Origin: Anthoceros angustus
Lineage: Eukaryota; Streptophyta; Anthocerotopsida; Anthocerotales; Anthocerotaceae
NCBI GenBank assembly: GCA_010909165.1
Contig: MU008159.1
Location: 1,922,001-1,986,000, forward strand
DNA length: 64,000 nt
Direction: 5' to 3'
Shown here: in pieces, positions 35,331 through 46,104 of the stretch
Numbering within the stretch: position 1 is the first letter of the stretch
Layout of the letters: the number at the start of each line of letters is the position of its first letter
Translations under genes and position numbers: made by a program
Notes under the pieces: generated by a model
Told to the model about the DNA's origin: nothing
What the model saw: only the letters and a program-made list of their open reading frames with translations
Databases searched by the model: none

Positions 35331-36190
35331 CAAAGGTCACGCAAGAAGGCGCCACCCTAGTGTAAGTACGTCCCGTTCCAATAATTCTATGGCTGTCATT
35401 TCGAACAACGTGTCTGGAGGGTTGGGCTGCCAGCTGGGGAAACTATTGCATGGTTGGGTTGACGGAAGCAAAGGTAAGGGGTTCGTCTGGTAAAAGACTC
35501 TCGTTCTTTGAGTCTTTAGCCAGAACTTTGCCATCCCTGCGTAAAACATGCAATCTTGTGTAACATGATAATTTTTGAAGGGGGTGAATAATCTCGAAGG
35601 GGGTTTTCCGCAAATAATCTCTGAAGGGGGTTATTGATGGGCCCTAAAACAGCGTTTTGAAGGCATTCGACCGAAAAAAGGTGTCACCGATAAAGTTACT
35701 ACTTTCCATCCGGCAATGTTTGTGTCGAATGGTGGTGCAAACTCGAACCTAGAATAATGCAAAGTAGGAGCGGTGAGGAAGGCCGTTCTGCCGGAAGGGA
35801 CGGTAAACTTCGATTTTGGGAGGAAAATGTGGTTTTGTTATGACACCACAAAAGCCATGGGCGAGTATTTCCCTAACACGGTAACATCGGACTTACAACA
35901 TTAACTACGGGACCCGGGAAAAAGCAGATTTGATTTCACTCATCCCGAGTTCAATCCTTCGTCATCACTTGGTCCGACTTCTCCTCCATTGTCATCATTA
36001 TCTTCAGCGGCACTTTGACTCGCGGGTTGTATTAAGCCCCAAACTTCATGAGCTTATCCCTTATCGCTTTTTGTCCACGCTCTGAGATGTTTTGGAGGAG
36101 TACCCTCTACACTCGACCGACCAAATCTTGGCTCGATTTGAGGCATTTGCTTCTAAGGTTAGCCTTCATTCCAAGGTTGCTTCTAAGGTT
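35331..36190. other. Unresolved sequence
   Basis: No repeat partner in the window, no domain and no long frame. A short duplicated segment (TTGCTTCTAAGGTTAGCC) lies at 36147-36197. Confidence 0.3.
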
Positions 36191-36194
36191 AGCC

Positions 36195-37335
36195 CTCGAA
36201 TTTTCGATGGAAGTGCCACGTCACAGTGTGTGGAAGGAGGCCACAATGGGCACGTGGAGGAGGCGGCGGCGGCGCCCTCGTTCGCGCTCCACCGTCGGGC
36301 ATAAAGAGTGGTGCGGGGAGGGAGGTGCGGCGGCGGCCTCCCTCGCGCACCACCCGTCGGGGTTTCACGGTGTGGTGGCGGAGGGATGGCGCGGCGGCGG
36401 CGCGCCGCCCTCCACCACCGGCCGTATGCCCGACGGGTGGGCGCGAGCGGCGCGGCGGCCGGCGCCTCCCTCTCCACGCACCACCCATCGTAGACCCACC
36501 GGCGGGTGGCGGCGCGTGGAGGCGGCCGCCTCCTGCACCACCGTTGCCCTCGGGTGGTTGGCGGCGTAGGCGGCGGCGGTGGCGCCCTCCCTCACCACCC
36601 ATCGGTGGGCCTCGGCGGTCGCGGGCGGCGGCCGGCCGGCGCCCTCCTGCACCACCCGTCGTGGTGGAGCTAGGGGCCCGGCCGGCGCCCTCCCTAACAC
36701 ACCTTGCCCATGGGCGCCGGCGCCCCCCCCAACACGCCACCATGGGCGGTGGCGCCCGCCGGCCGCCTCCCCTAACACCACCATCGTAGACCCACCGGCG
36801 GGTGGCGGCGTGGAGGGAGGCGCCCGGCCGGCGGCGCCCGCACCGTTGCCCACCCTACGGGTGGTTCGCGCGTGGGCGCGGCGCCGCCCTCCTCCTCACC
36901 ATCGGTGGGCCCTCTGGCGGCGTGGCGCCGGCGGCGGCGCCTCCTGCACCACCCGTCGGTGCGGCGGGTGGAGCTAGGGGCGCCCGGCCCGGTCTCCAAC
37001 ATGCCACCGCTCATGGGCGCCCGGCCGGCCGGCCCTCCTCACCACCCATGGGCGCCCGGCCGGCCGCCCCAACCGCCTGCCACGCCCATGGCGCGGCCGG
37101 CAGCGCCCTCCCTAACACACCGCCCATGGGCGCCCGGCCGCGGCGTCCTCCCCTAACACCACCCATGTCGCCCGTTCGTGCGCCCTCCCTAACACCTGCC
37201 CATGGGCGGCCGGCCGGCGCCCCCCCCAACACGCCACCATCGGTGGGCCTCCCATGCCTTGGCCATGGGCCGGCGTGGCCTCCCCTAACACACCATGCCC
37301 TACCCATGGGCGCCGGCAGGCGCCCTCCTCCATCT
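36195..37335. repeat. GC-rich degenerate minisatellite
   Basis: About 1.1 kb is built from imperfect units of some 50-60 bp combining CACCACCCATCGGTGGG or CCCATGGGCGCCCGGCCGG with GCGCCCTCCCTAACACACC. The long overlapping ORFs on both strands (Pro/Arg/Gly/Ala) are composition artefacts. It is densely CpG and palindromic (CCCATGGG, GGCGCC, CCGGCCGG). Confidence 0.85.
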
Positions 37336-37349
37336 TTGAGAAAATAAAT

Positions 37350-37445
37350 ATGTAGTGGCTCCATTGGTTTAACTTGGGATTGTTGGTCTAGTGTTTGGGA
37401 AAAAGGTTTAGTAATGAATAGGTTTGGGTTCAAAACCCATATCTT
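37350..37445 (+). repeat. Possible tRNA-derived SINE head
   Basis: TGGTCTAGTGTTTGGG at 37384-37399 resembles a polymerase III box A. GGGTTCAAAACCC at 37426-37438 resembles a box B at suitable spacing, followed by ATCTTTT. A decayed tRNA pseudogene is equally possible. Confidence 0.3.
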
Positions 37446-37843
37446 TTAATAACTCAACTTTGTTGATTTTAAGGATGCTTGCATGGGCGCATGGGCAACT
37501 AACTTTGTTCATTTAAGGCGGCATTGCCTTAAAGCCCAAGTGGTTGCATTGAGTGCGGAAGGTTGAAGACTACATTGGCGACCTTTTGGATGAGTCGGCA
37601 AACCCTAGATCTTTGTGTGGCGATCCACCGTCGAGTGGGCCGGGGAATGATACTATTGAAGGCGAGCAAGCAATGGAGAGCGATAACTTTGAGGCGGACG
37701 ATATGGACGCATCCGAATATGGCGGTGGTTCTTGACTCGATGTCGATGCAAGGCATGGATGAGTCGAGCCGCACTCTTCAATGACTATTGTCGATGCGAT
37801 GACCACTCCCTCCTTTAGCGGATGTTTGTTGCAATGTTCTTAC
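37446..37843 (+). other. Short acidic frame, possible transposase tail
   Basis: The frame 37553-37735 encodes about 60 residues ending in an Asp/Glu-rich tail (EADDMDASEYGGGS), reminiscent of the acidic C-terminus of hAT-type transposases. No dimerisation motif is present, so this is only a suggestion. Confidence 0.2.
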
Positions 37844-40775
37844 GATGATTAAAATGAGACTCCCTCTAGTGCAGGTTGTTTTCATTGTGTTCCACCACTT
37901 CAAAGTAAAAGTTTTCGGTTGTACTAAACATATGAAAATGGCAGCCCTCTAAACATTTTACAAAAATGCATACACGCCGCACCCTCATGCTCCATTTCTA
38001 GGGTGTTCACTTGAAAGTGCGGCATTATCAGGTATGACCTCGAGAAAGGGTGTGTGCATTATCAAAGTAGGGCTAATATCTTTGTTTTAGGTAAGGTGTT
38101 CTTCGTGACAAGGGGGTGCTGTGTCGACCGAAGGGGGTTAGTATATTCCCCCCCTTCAAAAATTATCGTGTTGTGTGCACAGTTTAAGAACGTATTCGCA
38201 CTTATTGCTTCCGTCAAGTTTACTGGATTGGTGCTGACAAACAGTTTTTAACATTATTTTGATGCAGGATCGTGCGAACAATTGGTTTAGAAACACCGAG
38301 CGACGTATCGTGGGCGTAAGTAATTTGCCTTACTCAACCCGTTCTTTGTTTTGCCTTGATCGTCTTATTCGATCTGATTTGTGATGGCTGTCCACTATGA
38401 TAAGTGTTACGATGGCTTTTTGAATCGGGGATGGAATCGAGCGGAAGCAATAACGATTTTCAAATCCAGAAGGTACTTGTTTGTTATTCGTATTATCGTT
38501 TCTTACTTTGCTTTTACTTTTACTAATATTTATTTTGTCAACCCTTGCAAGCGGCAACTCTGAGCGGCACCACAGCAGGCGCCACTCGACAAATTACTTC
38601 CACCATGGGGATCCGAGATATGCTTGCTTGAGTTTGAACCACCAACTTCTGGAGATGTAAAAGTTGAAAAAAGCGAAAATGATAGATATCGGTAGTTAAG
38701 GCGGGCAAGATTCTTGGAGAGAGCAATGACATATAAGCCGGGTGGTATAGGCACCCGGTCTATACAAGTTCCAGACCCGCCTCGATGCGGTCGGTTGGAG
38801 CGTCTCGGCCCCGAACTGTCGGCGCTCCCTTACGCCGAGAGCAGACGGCGCGTCGGGCGCCACGGCCGACGGTCTCGGCCTCACGGCCTCGACCATTCTC
38901 GGCCGTGGCCCCCGCCGCGTCCGTTCCCTAATATCTTATTTGGAGACACGGGCGGTTGCGGATTCCCTTCTTCTTCTTTCACAGTGCGGCTGCCCGCGAA
39001 TCTCTTCAGGACGAGGAGGTCACCTCCTCCTCAAAAGCCTCAGTTCAGAGACCCCGAGGCTGGACATGTTGCGAGCCATGGGCCGGCCTCGTCGACTCGC
39101 CTCGCGCCCGGACCACGAGGCGGCTGCTCCTCCTCTTCCGGAGGCTCAGCTCGGCACAGCAGGAACCTCGTCCTCCTCCATCTCCGGTTGCATGGTCGGG
39201 GCATCGTGTCATGCCTGACCCACCCCAGCCCGCTGATAACGCAGGCGCCGTGCGTGCACCGCCCGCCTCGCCCGGCCCGATCCGCAGCGTCGATCACTAC
39301 ACCTGTTCTTGATGATTAAAATGAGACTCCCTCTAATGCAGGATTGTTTTCATTGTGTTCCACCACTTCAAAGTAAAAGTTTTCGGTTGTACTAAACATA
39401 TGAAAATGGCAGCCCTCTAAACATTTTACAAAAATGCATACGGGCCCGCACCCTAGTGTGCTCCATTTCTAGGGTGTTCACTTGAAAGTCGGCATTATCA
39501 GGTATGACCTCGAGAAAGGGTGTGTGCATTATCAAAGTAGGGCTAATATCTTTGTTTTAGGTAAGGTGTTCTTCGTGACAAGAAGTCTTTGTGTCGACCG
39601 AAGGTTAGTATATTCCCCCTTCAAAATTATCGTGTTGTGCACGGTTTAAACGTATTCGCACTTATTGCTTAATCAAGTTTCTTTGGATTGATGTCGACAA
39701 GCGATTTTAACATTATTTTGATGCGGGATCGTCACGAACAATTGGTTTAGCGTGGCTTGACGGCGTATACGTGGGCGTAAGTAATTTGCCTTACTCAACC
39801 CGTTCTTTGTTTTGCCTCGCGATCGTCTTATTCGATCGATTGTGATGGCTGTCCACTATGATAAGTGTTACAGCTTTTTGAATCGGGGATGGAATGCGAG
39901 CGGAAGCAATAACGATTTTCAAATCCAGAAGGTACTTAATTGTTATTAGGTATTATCGTTTCTTACTTTGCTTTTACTTTTACTAATATTTATTTTGTCA
40001 ACCCCAAGCGGCAACTCTGGGGCGGCACCACAGCCGCCACTCGACAAATTACTTCCACCATGGGGATCCGAGGATACTTCGCTAGATTTGAACCACCAAC
40101 TGCTGGAGATGTAAAAGTTGAAAAAAGCGAAAATGATAGAATCGATGAAGTTAAGGCGGGGCAAAATTCTTTGTAGAGAGCAATGACATATAAGCCGGGT
40201 GGTATAGGCACCCGGTCTATACAAGTTCCACGGACCTCGGCTCCCGCCTCGATGCAGTGATCGGAGAGTTGGGGCGTCTCGGCCCCGGACGGCGCTCCCT
40301 TACGCCGAGGCAGGCGCGTCGGGCGCCGCGGCTAAACGGTCTCGGCCTCACGGCCTCGACCATTCTCGGCCGTGGCCTTCCCGCGTCCGTTCCCTAATAT
40401 CTTATTTGGAACTGGAGCGAGTTGCGGATTCCCTTCTTCTTCTTTCACGGTGCGCTGCCACCGGGGATCTCTTGGACGAGGAGGTCACCTCCTCCTCAAA
40501 AGCCTCTCAGTCGAGACCCCAGAGGCTGGACATGTTGCGAGCCATGGGCCGGCCTCGTCGACTCGCCTCGCGCCCGGACCACACGAGGCGGCTGCTCCTC
40601 CTCTTCCGGAGGCTCGGCTCGGCACAGCCATGGGAACCTCGTCCTCCTCCATCTCCGGTTGCATGGTCCGGGGCATCGTGTCGATGCCACCGGCCAGCGC
40701 CCGATAGTGGCCTTGGTGCGCGCCGCCTCGCCCGATCACCAGTAGCGTCGATCACTACACCTCTGTTCTTCAGCA
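37844..40775. repeat. 1.47-kb tandem duplication
   Basis: Unit 1 is 37844-39311 and unit 2 is 39312-40775, both starting GATGATTAAAATGAGACTCC. Each comprises an AT-rich first part with GTAAGTAATTTGCC, then a hairpin segment, then a GC-rich block (CTCGGCCTCACGGCCTCGAC) ending GTCGATCACTACACCT. The copies differ chiefly at CTG/CAG sites (GTGCTGAC at 38231 against GTCGAC at 39693; GATCTGATTT against GATCGATT). Confidence 0.9.
38736..38766. repeat. Nested hairpin in the 1.47-kb unit
   Basis: CCGGGTGGTATAGGCACCCGG can fold (CCGGGT with ACCCGG), and an overlapping stem pairs GTATAG with CTATAC. It is preserved in both units (second at about 40194-40224), which suggests function or recent duplication. 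Confidence 0.5.
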
Positions 40776-41182
40776 CCCCTTGGTAGCGGAGGAGAACGGC
40801 AAAATTATTCTCCCCCATTCATTATAAGAGGAAACAATGAGTATAGTATGTGGGCAAAACCCTAACTAAAAATGGGAAGTGATACATGATGACATTCAAG
40901 TGACTTACATCTTGAACACTTTTGGAATCACGCAGGCCGATTTCAACTGGGCGCTCTGTGACGAGGCATTATCTTGGCATCCATTATCGGTGAGGAGATG
41001 TGTGTTGATGTCATCGTTTATGTGCAAATGAGGTTTCTTGGTGACCAAAAGCGTATGTGCATATCTTAGCCCATTCCGTCCTTTGTTGCACATAGAATCC
41101 ATCCGACTCTTGCAGGAATCCCCCTCAATACCATTGTAACCGTTAATCCATAGGGCGATGGTGGAATCCAAAAGACTGGCCC
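40776..41182. other. Unresolved AT-richer sequence
   Basis: A 97-codon minus frame (40905-41198) has no recognisable motif. No repeat partner was seen. Confidence 0.25.
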
Positions 41183-43080
41183 TACTAGAAAAGAACACCC
41201 TATGTTACACTTTATGTTAGATTTGGACCCTGGATGTAACACTCATGTTGCAATTTTGGGGTCATGTAACACTATTGGGCCCCTTGTTACACTTTGGCTT
41301 GGAAACCATACCACATTGTTGCAATCATGTTGCAATGGTGTTGCAATTATGTTAAGATGAAGAGGTGGTTTGCCCTCTCTCAAAATTGCAACATGATTGC
41401 AACATCTAAAAATGTTACAAGAGAGGTCTTGTAACACTTTTGGAGCTTGTAGAACCTCCTCCCCATCCACTATTCCTTTTACTTTTGCCCTTTGCAATAC
41501 CACGTTTTACTTGGTAGTTACCATGTCGCCCTTCAATACGACCATATATAAAATACATGCGAATACATCCTTATACTATACACATGTAGTCTCTGATAAA
41601 TGTAATATATTATTCTAAGTGCTATAAGGCGTATTCAATTTCATATAAAATAAGTTTGTATACTATGTATTCCATCATTACCTTTATACACATATTCATG
41701 ATGCGGTACTATGTATTTACTACTGTAAATAGCGGCTCTTTCTACCCCTACTTTATAGCATGCGGCGTGCGGTTTGTCCTTCACGTCACCAATAGCCAGC
41801 GGCTTTCCCTATTGTCCCCACCTATCACCTTATTGTGACGCATCACGTGAGGTTATGCCCCTACAAGATTGTCTTTGTCGGAGGTTTTGGTATGCTCGGC
41901 TTATGCTTTTACGCCTCCATGTAAGGCACTTCCTACTCGTCATCGTATGCACCTCGAAACTTCCGCCCTCCGTTCGATTCCCAATTTTCTTCTTCCCCTC
42001 CCTTGCGTTGGTGAGCAAGCTTTGCCACTTCTACGCTTCCCTCCACCTGGGCACGTTGCACATACAAACCATGGCCATCATGAGTTACCAGCGTTAATGG
42101 GTGTACCAATCACCATAGTGACCATTTGCCTTACCTTCCTCGGTCCCTCCTCGTATCTTACGCCTGCTTGGTGGGCGGTTTCCTCTTCGTCCTTCTTCCG
42201 GTACATGAGCCGTGCCCTTGTCACTCGCCCACTGCCGCCTCTACTCCTCCTCCTCTTTTCCTCTTCGCCACCCTTTATCGCGGTGGCGTTGCCTCAGCAG
42301 GGCTCCACTATGTAGGTCCATGCTCTCGGCGCCGGAGGCTGCAAGATATGTATGCACGAAATTAGGCACATCGTCCTCTTGACTGCCTCTTGGATCGTCC
42401 ACATGTTACGTCCCCCGTCTGTCCCCCCTTGCCCACGCATCATGCGGCCTTTGCCCATATCAAAGGCGCACACATGATGCCCTCTTGAACCTCCTTCATT
42501 CTCTCTCCCCACGGACATCGCCTCATGCTAGTGGCGCCTTTTGGCCTGCCAGAGCATGGATCTTTGGGTGATCCTTCAGTCCGCCACCGCTCCTCCTACT
42601 CCCCTGCGTTTTTGGCATCCCGTGCACACAAGTGTGTTTCCTCACAGTGACGGATCGTTGCCCCTCGTGGTCCACCACCCGACTCACGCCTCCACACTCA
42701 TTGTTCCATTCAGCGTCGTCAATCCATCGATCCCAGGCCTCCACCCTCCATAAACATGGCCGTCACCTTGGGTCTCGGGCACTCCTCCACCTCTTCTCCA
42801 GGTTTTGCTTGCACGTGACCTGACCCTCGTCCCCACCGCCTCCATTCACACCATTCCGGGCATCGGCTTCCACCAAACACAGGCGATCGTGGTGTCGCGG
42901 GCACAATTTAAATCCCTGTCATCGTTTCCCCCTGCTGCCTCCCTCACCTTGCGCCCTCGTGACGCGTGGCCCGTCTCCACTTCACGCTCTTGTTTCATCG
43001 TCGCCTTTCCCCCTTCCAATACGTTGTGCCCGCCTCCTCATCCTCCTCCCCCAAGCCCCTTGGTGCCATGCATTCCTTCC
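41183..43080 (+). mobile_element. CACTA-like transposon end and adjoining repeat, copy 1
   Basis: Starts CCCTACTAGAAA, one base away from the CACTACTAGAAA that ends many plant CACTA (EnSpm) elements. The next 280 bp is crowded with GTTACA/TGTAAC and GTTGCAA/TTGCAAC motifs in both orientations, the arrangement known as CACTA subterminal repeats, where transposase binds. An AT-rich stretch (41500-41750) and C-rich non-coding DNA follow. No transposase is present. Confidence 0.45.
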
Positions 43081-44790
43081 TAGCCTCTCTCAAAATTGCA
43101 ACATGATTGCAACATCTAAAGTGTTACAAGAGAGGTCTTGTAACACTTTTGGAGGCTTGGACGAACCTCCTCCCCATCCACTATTCCTTTTACTTTTGCC
43201 CTTTGCAATACCACGTTTTACTTGGTAGTTACCATGTCCTTCAATACGACCATATAAAATACATGCGAATACATCCTTATACTATACACATGTAGTCTCG
43301 GCGATAAATGTAATATATTATTCTAAGTGCTATAAGTATTCAATTTCATATAAAATAAGTTTGTATACTATGTATTCCATCATTGCTTTAGTGCATACAT
43401 ATTCATGATGCGGTACTATGTATTTACTATCGTGTAAATAGCGGCTCTTTCTACCCCTACTTTATAGCATGCGGTTTGTCCTTCCACGTCACCAATAATA
43501 GCCCCCATAGCCCATTGTCCCCACCTATCACCTTATTGTGACGCATCACGTGAGGTTATGCCCCTACAAGATTGTCTTTGTCTGCGGAGGAGTTTTGGTA
43601 TGCTCGGCTTATGCTTTTACGCCTCCATGTAAGGCACTTCCTACTCGTCATCGTATGCACCTCGAAACTTCCCCTCCGTTCGATTCCCAATTTTCTTCTT
43701 CCCCTCCCTTGCGTTGGGAGCAAGCTTTGCCACTTCTCGCTTCCCTCCACGCCTCCGCACGTTGCACATACAAACCAACATGGCCATCATGAGTTACCAG
43801 CGTTAATGGGTGTACCAATCACCATAGCGACCATTTGCCTTACCTTCCTCGGTCCCTCCTCGTATCTTACGCCACCTTGGTGGGCGGTTTCCTCTTCCGT
43901 CCTTCTTCTTCGCATGGCCGTGCCTTGTCACTCGCCCACACCGCCTCTACTCCTCCTCCTCTTTTCCTCTTCGCCCGCCACCCTTTATCGCGGTGGCGTT
44001 GCCTCAGCGGGCTCCACTATGTAGGTCCATGCTCTCGGCCGGGCTGCAAGATATGTATGCACGAAATTAGGCACATCGTCCTCTTGACTGCCTCTTGGAT
44101 CGTCCACATTGTATCCAGCGTCCCCCGTCTGTCCCCCTGCATCATGCGGCCTTTGCCCATATCAAAACGCATGATGCCCTCTTGAACCTCCTTCATTCTC
44201 TCTCCCCACGGACATCGCCTCATGCTAGTGGCGCCTTTTGGCCAGAGCATGGATCTTTGGGTGATCCACTCTTGTCAGTCCGCCACCCGCTCCTCCTACT
44301 CCCCTGCGTTTTTGGCTGTCCGTGCACACAAGTGTGTTTCCTCACAGTGACGGATCGGTTGCCCCTCCGTGGTCCACCACCCGACTCCGCCCTCCACACT
44401 CATTGTTCCATTCAGCGTCGTCAATCCATCGATCCCAACGGCCTCCACCCTCCGCAAACATGGCCGTCACCTTCCGGTCTCGGGCACTCCTCCACCTCTT
44501 CTCCAGTGTTGCTTGCCCACGTGACCTGACCCTCGTCGCCTGCCTCCATTCACACCATTCCGGGCATCGGCTTCCACCAAACACAGGCGATCGTGGTGTC
44601 GCGGGCACCACAATTTAAATCCATCTCGTTTCCCCTCTGCTGCCTCCCTCACCTTGCGCCCTCGTGACCCGCGTGGCCCGTCTCCACTTCACGCTCTTGT
44701 TTCATCGTCGCCTTTCCCCCTTCCAATACCGTTGTGCCCGCCTCCTCATCCTCCTCCTCCCAAGCCCCTTAGCCATCGCATTCCTTCCTA
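43081..44790 (+). mobile_element. CACTA-like repeat, copy 2 (lacks the end)
   Basis: A direct repeat of 41380-43080 at an offset of about 1.70-1.71 kb, starting inside the subterminal region at CTCTCAAAATTGCAACATG. It lacks the CCCTACTAG terminus. Confidence 0.7.
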
Positions 44791-45660
44791 GCCTCTCCAC
44801 GTCCACATACCACCACGTGCCCTCCACACTCATTGTTCACGCCATTCAGCGTCGTCAATCCATCCAGTCCCAGGCCTCCACCCTCCGCATAAACATGGCC
44901 GTCACCTTGGTCTCGGGCACTCCTCCACCTCTTCTCCATTTGTTGCTTGCTGCCCACGTGACCCTCGTCGCCACCTCCATTCACACCATTCCGGGCATCG
45001 GCTTCCACCAAACACAGGCGATCGTGGTGTCGCGGGCACCACAATTTAAATCCCTGTCGATCGTTTCCCCCTGCTGCCTCCCTCACCTTGCGCCCTCGTG
45101 ACGCGTGGCCCGTCTCCACTTCACGCTCTTGTTTCATCGTCGCCTTTCCCCCTTCCAATACGTTGTGCCCGCCTCCTCATCCTCCTCCCCCAAGCCCCTT
45201 GGTGCCATGCATTCCTTCCTAGCCTCTCTCACGTCCACATACCACCACGTGCCCTCCACACTCATTGTTCACGCCATTCAGCGTCGTCAATCCATCGATC
45301 CCAGGCCTCCACCCTCCGCATAAACATGGCCGTCACCTTGGTCTCGGGCACTCCTCCACCTCTTCTCCATTTGTTGCTTGCTGCCCACGTGACCCTCGTC
45401 GCCACCTCCATTCACACCATTCCGGGCATCGGCTTCCACCAAACACAGGCGATCGTGGTGTCGCGGGCACCACAATTTAAATCCCTGTCGATCGTTTCCC
45501 CCTGCTGCCTCCCTCACCTTGCGCCCTCGTGACGCGTGGCCCGTCTCCACTTCACTCTTGTTTCATCGTCGCCTTTCCCCCCAATACCGTTGTGCCCGCC
45601 TCCTCTCCTCCCCCAAGCCCCCTTGGCCATGCATTCCTTCCTAGCCTCTCCACGTCCACA
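44394..45660. repeat. 430-bp tandem array
   Basis: The landmark TCCACACTCATTGTT lies at 44394, 44823 and 45255 (periods 429 and 432), with a single unit at 42691 in copy 1. The last two units are nearly identical over more than 300 bp. The long frames here are repeats of one another without recognisable domains. Confidence 0.9.
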
Positions 45661-46104
45661 CGCCACCACGTGCACTGCTGCCTCCACCCCTTCCTTCCGT
45701 CGCCTCGGAAGGCCACCATATCGAGGATCCATCTCCAATTCAATGTCATTAAGCAAAATGGTCATTTCCTTGTTCTCCTTGCAATGGCTTTGAATCTACG
45801 GTGTCTTGTCATACACTCCTGCCTTACCTTGTAGGAACTCAGCACAGAACCCCACTATCGCGGACCGCCCACAGGCTGCATGGAAATCGTCCTCTTCAAC
45901 CTCCCATACTGCCTGCCTCTTCCGTTGGAAACCGCCCATCTTGATTCTCAAACCTCACCACCAGCCCGGCCGCCCTCCCTTTCCCCATGGGTTTGGACCC
46001 ATCCCCGTTTTGGCTAGCCTCTCTTTTGCTGCGATTTCGTACTTGATGGCTCAAACTTCCGTTCCTCTTCAACTCCATCCGAGCCCATGCAAGTGCATCT
46101 TCCA
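45661..46104. other. Unresolved sequence
   Basis: No repeat partner beyond its right edge. A minus frame at 45896-46105 is rich in Arg/Lys/Gly (GDGSKPMGKGRAAGLV), gag-like in composition only. Confidence 0.25.

Noticed and set aside
36195-37433. Overlapping 100-190 codon frames on both strands
   Set aside because: Frames of a CpG-rich minisatellite; Pro/Arg/Gly/Ala composition is dictated by the repeat.
41869-45834. Pro/Ser/His-rich frames up to 150 codons
   Set aside because: They are copies of tandemly repeated C-rich DNA. Repetition, not selection, explains their similarity.
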